From assembly GCF_000515415.1 (NCBI RefSeq), contig NZ_KI911783.1, positions 6,063,831 to 6,127,830 on the forward strand: DNA of 64,000 nt, written 5' to 3'. Position numbers and translations under genes: made by a program. Of the stretch, positions 34,402 to 43,858 are shown piece after piece. Position 1 is the first letter of the stretch, and every line of letters starts with the position of its first letter. The DNA is from Bradyrhizobium sp. WSM1417. Its GTDB lineage: Bacteria > Pseudomonadota > Alphaproteobacteria > Rhizobiales > Xanthobacteraceae. The notes under the pieces were generated by a model that was given only the letters and a program-made list of their open reading frames with translations, searched no databases and was not told the DNA's origin.

Positions 34402-35745
34402 ATGGCCAAGACCGAGATCACTGGCGCACCGGTCGTCACCGCCATGCAGGTGATCCCGGTCGCGGGCCGTGACAGCATGCTCCTCAATCTGAGCGGCGCG
34501 CATGCGCCGTTCTTCACCCGCAACATCGTCATCCTCACCGACAATGCTGGTCACACCGGCGTCGGCGAGGTGCCTGGCGGGCAGAAGATCTGGCAGACGC
34601 TGCAAGACGCCCGTGATCTCGTGATCGGCAAGACCGTCGGCGCGATGAACAACATCCTCGCCGATATCAGGACCGCCTTCGCCGATCGCGATGCTGGCGG
34701 CCGCGGCAAGCAGACTTTCGATCTCCGCGTCATGATCCACGCCGTCACGGCCGTGGAGTCGGCGCTGCTCGATCTGCTCGGTCAGCATCTCAACCTGCCC
34801 GTCGCAGCCCTGCTCGGCGAAGGCCAGCAGCGCAACAGCGTCGAGACCCTCGGCTATCTCTTCTTCGTCGGCGACCGGCGCAAAACCAAGCTCGACTATG
34901 TCAGCGGCGAGACCGGCAAGAGCGAATGGTTCAACCTCCGCCATCAGGAGGCGATGACGCCGGACACCGTGGTGCGGCTCGCGGAAGCCACCCACGACCA
35001 TTACGGCTTCGCCGATTTCAAGCTCAAGGGCGGCGTGCTGCGCGGCGAGCAGGAGATCGAGGCCGTCACCGCAATCGCCAAGCGCTTTCCGAATGCGCGG
35101 GTGACCCTGGATCCGAACGGCGCATGGTCGCTCGACGAGGCCGTCAGCCTCTGCAAGGACATGCACGGCATCCTCGCCTATGCCGAGGACCCCTGCGGCG
35201 CCGAAGGCGGCTTCTCCGGCCGTGAGATCATGGCCGAGTTCCGCCGTGCAACGGGCCTGCCGACCGCGACCAACATGATCGCGACCGATTGGCGGCAACT
35301 CTCTCATGCATTGCGTCTCGGCGCAGTGGACATTCCGCTGGCCGATCCCCATTTCTGGACCATGCAAGGCTCGGTGCGCGTGGCTCAGACCTGCCGCGAC
35401 AACGGCCTGACCTGGGGTTCGCACTCCAACAACCATTTCGACATCTCGCTCGCCATGTTCACCCATGTCGGCGCCGCCGCCCCCGGCAAGGTCACTGCGA
35501 TCGACACACACTGGATCTGGCAGGACGGTCAGGCCCTGACCAAGGAGCCGCTCCAGATCAAGGCCGGCAAGATCGCCGTGCCGGATAGGCCGGGCCTGGG
35601 TATCGAAATCGACAGGGCCGCCATCGACGCCGCGCATGACCTTTACAAGCAGCATGGACTCGGCGCCCGTGATGACGCTATTGCCATGCAGGACCTGATC
35701 CCCGGCTGGACCTTCGACGACAAGCGTCCCTGCCTGGTTCGTTAA
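34402..35745 (+). CDS. gudD: Glucarate dehydratase
   Basis: 447 residues, enolase superfamily (mandelate-racemase group), usual GudD length. Dehydrates D-glucarate to 5-dehydro-4-deoxyglucarate. The N-terminus contains [12 protein letters not shown]; the Lys acid/base is in [13 protein letters not shown], Mg ligands in [14 protein letters not shown] and [11 protein letters not shown], and the His/Asp pair is near [14 protein letters not shown]. Ribosome site GGAGG lies upstream. Feeds directly into KdgD. Confidence 0.95.
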   Translation: MAKTEITGAPVVTAMQVIPVAGRDSMLLNLSGAHAPFFTRNIVILTDNAGHTGVGEVPGGQKIWQTLQDARDLVIGKTVGAMNNILADIRTAFADRDAGGRGKQTFDLRVMIHAVTAVESALLDLLGQHLNLPVAALLGEGQQRNSVETLGYLFFVGDRRKTKLDYVSGETGKSEWFNLRHQEAMTPDTVVRLAEATHDHYGFADFKLKGGVLRGEQEIEAVTAIAKRFPNARVTLDPNGAWSLDEAVSLCKDMHGILAYAEDPCGAEGGFSGREIMAEFRRATGLPTATNMIATDWRQLSHALRLGAVDIPLADPHFWTMQGSVRVAQTCRDNGLTWGSHSNNHFDISLAMFTHVGAAAPGKVTAIDTHWIWQDGQALTKEPLQIKAGKIAVPDRPGLGIEIDRAAIDAAHDLYKQHGLGARDDAIAMQDLIPGWTFDDKRPCLVR

Positions 35746-35762
35746 AAACTCTGGAGGAAGCT

Positions 35763-37211
35763 ATGACTGCGATCCTGAAGAACTTCATCGGCGGCGAATG
35801 GGTCGATGGCTCCGGCGTCACCAAGAACATCAATCCCTCCAACACCAATGATCTGGTCGGCGAATACGCCAAGGCCGACAAGGCGCAGACCGAGAAGGCC
35901 ATCGCAGCCGCCAAGGCCGCCTTCCCCGCCTGGGCGCAGTCGACGCCGCAGGCGCGCTACGACGCGCTGAACAAGATTTCGCTCGAGATCATCGCCCGCA
36001 AGGAAGAGCTCGGCCGCCTGCTCGCTCGCGAGGAAGGCAAGACGCTGCCCGAGGGCATCGGCGAGGTCGCCCGCGCCGGCCAGATTTTTGCGTTCTTCGC
36101 CGGCGAGGCGCTGCGCATGATCGGCGAAAAGGGCGCCTCGGTACGTCCCGGCATCGACGTCGAGCTGACCCGTGAGCCGATGGGCGTCGTCGGCATGATC
36201 ACGCCCTGGAATTTCCCGATCGCGATCCCCGCCTGGAAGATCGCCCCGGCGCTCTGCTATGGCAACACCGTGGTGTTCAAGCCTGCCGAACTGGTGCCGG
36301 GCTCGGCGCATGCGCTGTCCGAGATCATCACCCGTTCCGGCATTCCCGCCGGCGTGTTCAACCTCGTGGTCGGCTCGGGCTCCGTTGTCGGCCAGACCCT
36401 GATCGAGCATCCCGACGTCGCCGCGATCACCTTCACCGGTTCGGTGCAGACCGGGCGCAAGATCGCGCAGGCCTGCGTGACCTCGAGCAACATGAAGAAA
36501 TTCCAGCTCGAGATGGGCGGCAAGAACCCGCTGGTGGTGCTCGACGACGCCGATCTGAAGACCGCCGTCGAAGTCGCCGTCAACGGCGCCTATTTCTCCA
36601 CCGGCCAGCGCTGCACCGCGTCCTCGCGCCTGATCGTCACCGAAGGTATTCACGACCGTTTCGTTGCGGCGGTGACCGAGCGCCTGAAAGGCCTCACGGT
36701 GGACGACGCGCTCAAGGCCGGCGTGCATATCGGTCCGGTGGTCGACCAGAGCCAGCTCGACCAGGACCTGCGCTACATCAAGATCGGCCAGGACGAGGGT
36801 GCCAAGCTCGCCTGGGGCGGCGAGTTGCTCAAGCGCGAAACGCCCGGCCACTACCTCCAGCCCGCGCTGTTCACCGAGGCCAACAACAACATGCGCATTT
36901 CGCGCGAGGAGGTCTTCGGCCCGGTCGCCGCCGTCATTCGCGCCAAGAACTACGAGGAGGCGCTCGCGATCTCCAACGACACCGAGTTCGGCCTTGCCTC
37001 CGGCATCTGCACCAGCAGCCTGAAATACGCCTCGCACTACAAGCGCAACAGCGAGTCCGGCATGGTGATGGTCAATCTGCCGACCGCCGGCGTCGATTAT
37101 CACGTGCCGTTCGGTGGCCGGAAGGGTTCGAGCTACGGTGCCCGCGAGCAGGGCTCCTATGCCCGCGAGTTCTACACGACGGTGAAGACCGCCTATACCT
37201 TCCCCGGTTGA
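35763..37211 (+). CDS. 2-oxoglutarate semialdehyde dehydrogenase
   Basis: 482 residues, full-length aldehyde dehydrogenase. Oxidises 2,5-dioxopentanoate to 2-oxoglutarate with NAD(P). The catalytic Cys is in YFSTGQRCTASSRLIV, the general-base Glu in KKFQLEMGGKNPLVVL, and the cofactor fold has ITFTGSVQTGRKIA. GGAGG precedes ATG by 6 bases. It starts 17 bases after gudD and completes the hexarate pathway into the TCA cycle. Confidence 0.92.
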   Translation: MTAILKNFIGGEWVDGSGVTKNINPSNTNDLVGEYAKADKAQTEKAIAAAKAAFPAWAQSTPQARYDALNKISLEIIARKEELGRLLAREEGKTLPEGIGEVARAGQIFAFFAGEALRMIGEKGASVRPGIDVELTREPMGVVGMITPWNFPIAIPAWKIAPALCYGNTVVFKPAELVPGSAHALSEIITRSGIPAGVFNLVVGSGSVVGQTLIEHPDVAAITFTGSVQTGRKIAQACVTSSNMKKFQLEMGGKNPLVVLDDADLKTAVEVAVNGAYFSTGQRCTASSRLIVTEGIHDRFVAAVTERLKGLTVDDALKAGVHIGPVVDQSQLDQDLRYIKIGQDEGAKLAWGGELLKRETPGHYLQPALFTEANNNMRISREEVFGPVAAVIRAKNYEEALAISNDTEFGLASGICTSSLKYASHYKRNSESGMVMVNLPTAGVDYHVPFGGRKGSSYGAREQGSYAREFYTTVKTAYTFPG

Positions 37212-37226
37212 TAGATCGTGGATGTC

Positions 37227-37313
37227 GTAGGGTGGGTTAGCGCAGCGTAACCCACCTCTTCTGGTTCGACGGATGCAGACGGTGGTGGGTTACGCTGCGC
37301 TAACCCACCCTAC
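37227..37313. repeat. Palindromic repeat, GTAGGGTGGGTTAGCG family
   Basis: Arms GTAGGGTGGGTTAGCGCAGC and GCTGCGCTAACCCACCCTAC. It separates the semialdehyde dehydrogenase from garD, so processing or pausing may uncouple expression of garD from the upstream genes. Confidence 0.88.
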
Positions 37314-37329
37314 ACTTCGGAGTCCTTCC

Positions 37330-38871
37330 ATGGACCAGTCAGTCGCAGCGAAAGAGCAGCCCCGCTACATCAAGCTCAACGATCGCGACAATGTCGCGAT
37401 CGTGGTCAATGATTTCGGGCTTCCCGCCGGCTCCCGCTTCGCCAGCGGGTTGACGCTGCGCGCCTTCGTGCCGCAAGGCCACAAGACGGCACTGGTCGAC
37501 ATCCCGCAGGACGCCCCGATCATCCGCTATGGCGAGGTGATCGGCCATGCGCTCGCGCCGATCCTGGCCGGCGAATGGGTGGACGAAGCCCGCATCCGCA
37601 TGCCGGAGGCCCCTGCCCTCGACAAGCTGGAAATCTCGACCGCTGTGCCCGCGCCGCTGCCGCCGCTGGAAGGTTTTACGTTCGAGGGCTTTCGCAATTC
37701 CGACGGCTCGGTCGGCACCAAGAACATCCTCGGCATCTCCTCCTCCGTGCAATGCGTCAAGGGCACGATGGAATATGCGGTGAAGCGCATCCGCGCCGAG
37801 CTGCTGCCGAAATATCCGAATGTCGACGACGTCGTGCCGCTGACGCATGCCTATGGCTGTGGCGTCGCCATCAACGCGCCTGATGCTGTGATTCCGATCC
37901 GCACGCTGCAAAACATCGCACAGAATCCGAATTTCGGCGGCGAGATCCTGGTCATCAGCCTCGGCTGCGAGAAGCTTGCGCCCGAGCGTCTGGTGCCGGA
38001 AGGCGTCAGCGATGCCATCGTCCGCATGCAGGACGAAGCGTTCGACGGCTTTGGCGCCATCGTCGACGCGATCATGACCCAGGCCGAAGCCCGCCTGAAG
38101 ATCCTCAACACGCGCACCCGCGAAACCTGCCCGGCCGCCGATCTCGTCATCGGCCTGCAATGCGGCGGTAGCGACGCCTTCTCCGGCGTCACCGCGAACC
38201 CCGCGGTCGGCTTCGCCGCCGACCTGCTGGTGCGCGCCGGCGCAACGGTGATGTTCTCGGAAGTCACCGAAGTACGCGATGCGATCCAGCTGCTCACGCG
38301 GCGCGCCATCAACGAGGACGTCGGCCGCGCGCTGGTTCGCGAGATGGCCTGGTACGATTCCTATCTCGCCCGCGGCGGCGCCGACCGCAGCGCCAACACC
38401 ACGCCGGGCAACAAGAAGGGCGGGCTTGCCAACATCGTCGAGAAGTCGCTCGGCTCGATCGTCAAGTCCGGATCAAGCGCGATCACCGGCGTGCTCTCGC
38501 CCGGCGAAAAGGCGACGCAGAAGGGCATGCTGTTTGCCGCAACGCCGGCGTCCGACTTCATCTGCGGCACGCTCCAGCTCGCCTCCGGCATGACGCTGCA
38601 GGTGTTCACCACCGGCCGCGGCACGCCCTACGGCCTTGCGGCTGCGCCCGTGATCAAGGTCGCGACCCGCAGCGAGCTGGCGCGACGCTGGAAGGACCTG
38701 ATCGATTTCGATGCGGGAGGCATCGCCACTGGCGAGAAGACCATCGAGGAAACGGGCTGGGACCTGTTCCGCCTGATCCTCGACGTCGCCAGCGGCCGCA
38801 CCAAGCCGTGGTCGGATCGCTGGGGCATCCACAACGATTTGACGCTGTTCAATCCGGCGCCAGTGACCTGA
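37330..38871 (+). CDS. garD: Galactarate dehydratase (UxaA/GarD family)
   Basis: 513 residues from ATG 37330 with GGAG 7 bases upstream; the open frame extends to 37273 into the palindromic repeat, which is unlikely to be coding. An N-terminal SAF domain ([20 protein letters not shown]) is followed by the dehydratase region [30 protein letters not shown] and [21 protein letters not shown]. Galactarate is dehydrated to the same intermediate used by KdgD. The cluster therefore handles both glucarate and galactarate. Altronate dehydratase is the alternative activity. Confidence 0.9.
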   Translation: MDQSVAAKEQPRYIKLNDRDNVAIVVNDFGLPAGSRFASGLTLRAFVPQGHKTALVDIPQDAPIIRYGEVIGHALAPILAGEWVDEARIRMPEAPALDKLEISTAVPAPLPPLEGFTFEGFRNSDGSVGTKNILGISSSVQCVKGTMEYAVKRIRAELLPKYPNVDDVVPLTHAYGCGVAINAPDAVIPIRTLQNIAQNPNFGGEILVISLGCEKLAPERLVPEGVSDAIVRMQDEAFDGFGAIVDAIMTQAEARLKILNTRTRETCPAADLVIGLQCGGSDAFSGVTANPAVGFAADLLVRAGATVMFSEVTEVRDAIQLLTRRAINEDVGRALVREMAWYDSYLARGGADRSANTTPGNKKGGLANIVEKSLGSIVKSGSSAITGVLSPGEKATQKGMLFAATPASDFICGTLQLASGMTLQVFTTGRGTPYGLAAAPVIKVATRSELARRWKDLIDFDAGGIATGEKTIEETGWDLFRLILDVASGRTKPWSDRWGIHNDLTLFNPAPVT

Positions 38872-39133
38872 GCGCCGCGCGCGGACGCTGCCTCGCCGCG
38901 TGGATGCATTGGTGCCGTTTCGGCACGTAGGGCACCGACACGTCACCGCGCGACCACTCCCGCGAAACCGTCCGGAAACATTGGCGCGGAAAACTTCTTC
39001 CACGCTTCGTCGCTTCGACATCACGCAATCAAATATATCGAACGACGGCAATCGAATGTTCGCATACGAGCGAACCTGTTGCGGCATCGTCGCGACCTAA
39101 CCTCCGATTGCCACTTCTCACGGAGATTTTCCA

Positions 39134-39403
39134 ATGCGCGTTCTATCGATGATTGCCGTTGCCGCAGCGATGATTGCCAACTCGTCAGGCGCGTTCGCCG
39201 GCGAGCTTCCCTCTTACGAAGTGACGTCGTTTCCGATCTCGGCGACGCAAGTCCAGGTGCTCGGCGGTGCCGGCGTCGAGGAGCAGTCGACTGCGCCCGC
39301 GATGATCGTCGCCGGCATGCCCGCCTCGCCCGCGCAGATGTCGGTGCTGTCGCCACGCGTGAAGCGGCTTGCGAGCGTCAGCGCGAACAACGAGGCGCGC
39401 TAA
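39134..39403 (+). CDS. Small secreted protein, unknown function
   Basis: 89 residues. MRVLSMIAVAAAMIANSSGAFAG is a signal peptide with AFA-G cleavage. The mature 65 or so residues have no cysteine and no recognised motif. GGAG lies 8 bases before ATG. A palindromic repeat follows 8 bases after the stop. Confidence 0.65.
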   Translation: MRVLSMIAVAAAMIANSSGAFAGELPSYEVTSFPISATQVQVLGGAGVEEQSTAPAMIVAGMPASPAQMSVLSPRVKRLASVSANNEAR

Positions 39404-39410
39404 GCCTCGA

Positions 39411-39451
39411 CGTCATTCCGGGTTCGACGCTGCGCGTCGCCCGGGATGACG
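39411..39451. repeat. Palindromic repeat, CGTCATTCCGGG family
   Basis: CGTCATTCCGGG pairs with CCCGGGATGACG around a GACGCTGCGCGTC centre. It lies between two convergent small secreted-protein genes and may serve as a terminator-like hairpin. Confidence 0.8.
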
Positions 39452-39458
39452 TTTCACT

Positions 39459-39815
39459 CTAGGTCATGCTGCCCGGCATGAAGCAGCGCACCCGCGGATG
39501 GCCGTCGATGTAGTGCTTCCACACCATGGTGCGGCCGATCTTGTTCGGCTCGGTGATGACGGCGCCGTCGGGCACGACCACCCATTCGCCTTCGAGATGC
39601 ACGCGATAGCGGCCCTTGTCGGATTCCCAGTCGACATCAGCGACCACGTAGCCGTCGGCATCCGAGCAGCATTGGCCGTATTCGCTGTGCAGGCTCTCGA
39701 ACCAGGGCTTTAACGGCGAGTTGGCGTAACGGCCGTCGTCGCGCGCCATCGTCGGGGCGGTCAGCAGCACCGTCAGAACCAGCAGCATGGCGGCACGCGG
39801 TATTGCACGTCTCAT
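39459..39815 (-). CDS. Small secreted Cys-containing protein
   Basis: 118 residues from ATG 39815, with GGAG 5 bases upstream; the frame extends to 39839. MRRAIPRAAMLLVLTVLLTA is a signal peptide. The mature part has a Cys pair (YGQCCSDADGY) and a late Cys (RVRCFMPGSM). Aromatic residues and a VVVPDGAVI strand suggest a small beta domain. I recall similar uncharacterised proteins in Bradyrhizobium. No function is recognised. Confidence 0.7.
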   Translation of the reverse strand: MRRAIPRAAMLLVLTVLLTAPTMARDDGRYANSPLKPWFESLHSEYGQCCSDADGYVVADVDWESDKGRYRVHLEGEWVVVPDGAVITEPNKIGRTMVWKHYIDGHPRVRCFMPGSMT

Positions 39816-40196
39816 GTCGACTCCGCGGATCGAGGTCATCGCCGCGGGGCGATAGTTACCGTCCGCCTTTCGCGACTCGGCGAAGGCGTCAAGGACGGCG
39901 ACTCATTCCCCCAACAGCTTTGCGGATAGCTATGCAAATCCGGCGCCACCGCGCATTCCGGGGAACTACTGGCGCGCGTCCGGCAGGCATTGGTCTTTCG
40001 ACGGGTATGACCGCTACTCGCGCGCCAAGATCTCCGCTGTCTCAGCCGGCCGCCTGCGCGATTGCGCACGGGGGCCACGGACACCGCGCAAGAACGCGCA
40101 GAGGCTGCGGCGTACTGGAGTCCCCCGCCTTCGCGAGCAATGACGGCGGTGTATGGAGCTACGGAAGTTCAGACGGCACAGCGCGCGACGTAGACC
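39816..40196. other. Intergenic region, no gene seen
   Basis: 381 bases upstream of the small secreted-protein gene and downstream of the DUF2147 gene. Around 40109-40150 it has what looks like a decayed palindromic repeat (ACTGGAGTCCCCCGCCTTCG, then AATGACGG). Open frames here are short and Arg/Pro-rich. Confidence 0.5.
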
Positions 40197-40793
40197 CTAC
40201 TGCTTCGGCGCCGGCGCCATCATCGCGCCGCCCTTCTTCGCCGCGGGCACGGGCTTGGTCGCGGCGGTCGCTTGCGCCGGGAGATATTTCGCGACGATGG
40301 CGGGATCGACCTGCGCGATGTTGGCGTCGGGAAGACGCGTCCAGGTCTCGTCCTTGCCGAACAGGGAAATGCCGAGGAAGCCGCGCATCGTCAGGGTCTG
40401 CCCATCCGGGCTGACCGACATCTTGGCCTTCCAGATGTTGCCGTCACGCGGATTGACCACGTTGCCGCCGTCATACTTCAAGCCGTCGCGCTTCATGTCG
40501 CGGATGAAGGAGAGGCCAAGCACCGGCGCGTTCTTGCGATCGTCCGTGCATTTCGCGCAGACCTCGTTCGGGTCGTCGCCTGGCCGCGGAAAGGTTTTTG
40601 CGATGACGCCTTCGAAGATGCCGTTGTGGTCGATGAAGAGAAACCATCCCACCGTCTTGCCGTCTTCGACCTTCTGCCAGAGGCCTGCGGCGGTCGGCTG
40701 CTGCACTTGCGCTGCAACGGGGCTCACCGCACCGAGCGACATCGCGAGCGCGAGGAGCGAGAACAGCCGAAAGCTGGAAAAGAGAGTCCGCAT
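40197..40793 (-). CDS. DUF2147 secreted protein
   Basis: 198 residues from ATG 40793. [20 protein letters not shown] starts a signal peptide ending near PVAAQ. DUF2147 features: [19 protein letters not shown], a CAKC motif in [18 protein letters not shown], and [21 protein letters not shown], an 8-stranded-barrel-type domain. The tail from about 165 is Ala/Pro/Lys-rich. Function of DUF2147 is unknown; export to the periplasm is likely. Confidence 0.85.
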   Translation of the reverse strand: MRTLFSSFRLFSLLALAMSLGAVSPVAAQVQQPTAAGLWQKVEDGKTVGWFLFIDHNGIFEGVIAKTFPRPGDDPNEVCAKCTDDRKNAPVLGLSFIRDMKRDGLKYDGGNVVNPRDGNIWKAKMSVSPDGQTLTMRGFLGISLFGKDETWTRLPDANIAQVDPAIVAKYLPAQATAATKPVPAAKKGGAMMAPAPKQ

Positions 40794-40909
40794 TATCATC
40801 ACCTTGCTGAGCCAATCGCCTTGCTAAGCCGCCTACTGCAATGGCCGCAGACTACGGCGATTTCGCGAACTGTTCCAGCGCCAGAAACATGGGGCATTGC
40901 CCCCCGCCG

Positions 40910-41947
<1,038 letters not shown>

Positions 41948-42120
41948 TTATCGGTGGATATCGGTGGGACGGCGCCCTGTGGGCCGAGGGGACCCTGCCT
42001 GTCTAGCCAACGGGGATGGATCAGGGAAGGCATAAAAGCGGGAGCGCCCCGCAGCCGCGCCCACTTGCCGGGTCAGGATAACTGGGCTGTAACGGGCAAC
42101 GCTATGACGGAGATCAATCG

Positions 42121-42588
42121 GTGAACGCACCAAGCCGCCTCGATACGACGCCGCGCCTGGAGGATTATCCTTTTCGCCTCAGCGACAACGTCCGCTTCGG
42201 CGATCTCGACCCCAACCAGCACGTCAACAACGCGGTCTACGCCACCTATTTCGAGACCGGCCGTGTCACGCTGATGAAGCTCCCGGAATACGGCCTGACG
42301 CCGCCCGGACTTGCCTGGATCATGGTGCGGCTCGACATCCATTTTCGCGCAGAGCTGCACTGGCCGAACACAATCGAGCTCGGTCTCGGCGTCGTGAAGC
42401 TGGGACGAACGTCGGTGACGTTCGAGCAGGTGGTGTTTTCGGAAGGGAAGTGCATTGCATCGGCGACATCGGTCGCCGTGATGATCGACGAATCGTCGCG
42501 GCGGCCAACGCCGCTGATCGCGGAAGTGCTCGAGAAGCTCAGGCCCTGGCACAAGCGCGGCATCGAGGTCGCGCCGCCGAGCACATGA
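42121..42588 (+). CDS. Acyl-CoA thioesterase, 4HBT (hot-dog) family
   Basis: 155 residues from GTG 42121, with GGAG 8 bases upstream. The catalytic region VRFGDLDPNQHVNNAVYATYFETGR has the Asp and HVNN of 4-hydroxybenzoyl-CoA-like thioesterases. It would hydrolyse short-chain or aromatic acyl-CoA; the substrate is not clear. It converges on the ferredoxin gene with a 12-base gap. Confidence 0.87.
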   Translation: MNAPSRLDTTPRLEDYPFRLSDNVRFGDLDPNQHVNNAVYATYFETGRVTLMKLPEYGLTPPGLAWIMVRLDIHFRAELHWPNTIELGLGVVKLGRTSVTFEQVVFSEGKCIASATSVAVMIDESSRRPTPLIAEVLEKLRPWHKRGIEVAPPST

Positions 42589-42600
42589 TAGCTAAGAAAG

Positions 42601-42921
42601 TTAGGCCTGGCGTTCCGGCGTCGCCACCACGAGGCCGTCGAGATCGTCGGAGACCTTGATCTGGCAGGACAGGCGCGAGTTCGGGCGCACGTCGAAGCCG
42701 AAGTCGAGCATGTCCTCTTCCATCGGCGTCGGGCTGCCGACCTTCTCGCGCCACGCTTCATCGACATAGACATGGCAGGTGGCGCAGGCGCAGGCGCCGC
42801 CGCATTCGGCCTCGATACCGGGAATGCTGTTGCGGATGGCGGCTTCCATCACAGTCGCGCCGTTCTCGACGTCCACCGTACGGGTTTCGCCCTTGTGATC
42901 GACAAAGTGAATTTTGGCCAT
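42601..42921 (-). CDS. [2Fe-2S] ferredoxin, adrenodoxin type
   Basis: 106 residues. Cluster ligands are in [14 protein letters not shown] (C-x5-C-x2-C) and LSCQI; the [20 protein letters not shown]-terminus fits the ISC/adrenodoxin-like group rather than plant type. Typical partners are P450s or Fe-S assembly proteins; the nearby reductase at 40910 may reduce it. Confidence 0.93.
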   Translation of the reverse strand: MAKIHFVDHKGETRTVDVENGATVMEAAIRNSIPGIEAECGGACACATCHVYVDEAWREKVGSPTPMEEDMLDFGFDVRPNSRLSCQIKVSDDLDGLVVATPERQA

Positions 42922-43087
42922 GTGTGCTCGTGCTGCCGCGATCTAGGGAATGAAGGAGGGTCCGGGCTGTCCTATAACGGGTCGATCAGCCCGGCGCCAT
43001 AGCGTTTTGTTGAAGTCGAGAATACCGTTTCGCGGTAAGAAAACCCGTCAAAACAAAAGACTAGAGCACAGTTGTGGCCCTGTCGCC

Positions 43088-43462
43088 CTAAGGGTTCAGG
43101 ATCGCCTCGATGGCGGCGCGCGCCTCGGTCACCGCCTCTTTCAGCGCGGCGAAGGCGTGTGCCCGGCCCTGGCCGGTCTGAATCGCGGTCTCCAGGCTGG
43201 CGGCGGCATCCGCGACCGCAAAGGCGCCGATCCCGCGCGCCGAGCCCTTGAGCTTGTGGGCCAGTGCGCCAGCCTCAGCCGGGAGCGCTGCCATTGCCGC
43301 GATCAGGCGCACCGCCTGCTCGGCAAACATCCCCAGTACTTCCTGTTTCAGCTCGGAATCGCCGAGCGTCATGCGGGAGAGATGATCGAGGTCGAGCGGG
43401 CTGTCGATGGGTGCAAGCGGCGGCGAGGGCATCCAGTCCATCCGTTGCAGTTCAGGCATCAT
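43088..43462 (-). CDS. Hpt-domain phosphotransfer protein
   Basis: 124 residues from ATG 43462 (MMPELQRM); the frame extends to 43519. The phospho-accepting His is in AGALAHKLKGSARGIGAFAV, the canonical HKLKGSA Hpt helix. The N-terminal 40 residues are Pro-rich. Single-domain Hpt proteins carry phosphate between hybrid kinases and response regulators; no kinase is adjacent. The divergent GPR-like gene and CtrA-type sites lie upstream. Confidence 0.85.
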   Translation of the reverse strand: MMPELQRMDWMPSPPLAPIDSPLDLDHLSRMTLGDSELKQEVLGMFAEQAVRLIAAMAALPAEAGALAHKLKGSARGIGAFAVADAAASLETAIQTGQGRAHAFAALKEAVTEARAAIEAILNP

Positions 43463-43858
43463 GGCGCAGGCCCCGGCATCGCGCGATGTCCGCCGGTCCG
43501 GCGGCCAAGTTCCCTCCACCCAAGCACGGAAATGGTTAACGAAATGTTCCGGCCGTTTTGCGCAAATCTGCCTGTTTATTGACGAAAAGTTGCCGCAATC
43601 CGGCGAGTCCGGTGGAGAATTGCATTTATTGCTAAGGCCTTACGGCGCGATCCTGTTAACGATGATTAAGAATGTCTTAATCCCGGGCATTTCATTCGCG
43701 ACGCTCTGCCAATAGGATGTTGGAGAAATTGGCGGACAAGCCGTCCGGGTGGGGATGGCTCGGAGATCCGCGCAAGCGGCATGATCCGGACTGTGGGCTT
43801 GCGTAGCGCGCAGAGCTTGCGGGGGGACGCGTACAAGTAACGAGGGCTCGGACTGAAC
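43463..43858. other. Hpt / GPR-like divergent intergenic region
   Basis: 396 bases without a gene. It holds overlapping CtrA-type sites at 43656-43680 and, near 43535, a TTAA-N7-TTCC half-match. A long AT-richer stretch (43550-43690) probably carries promoters for both divergent genes. Confidence 0.55.
43656..43680. promoter_or_regulatory. Putative CtrA site(s), TTAA-N7-TTAA
   Basis: TTAA at 43666-43669 and 43677-43680 are separated by 7 bases (full CtrA consensus). A third TTAA at 43656-43659 lies 6 bases before the first. They stand about 180 bases upstream of the large coiled-coil gene and about 200 bases from the Hpt gene. Confidence 0.55.
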
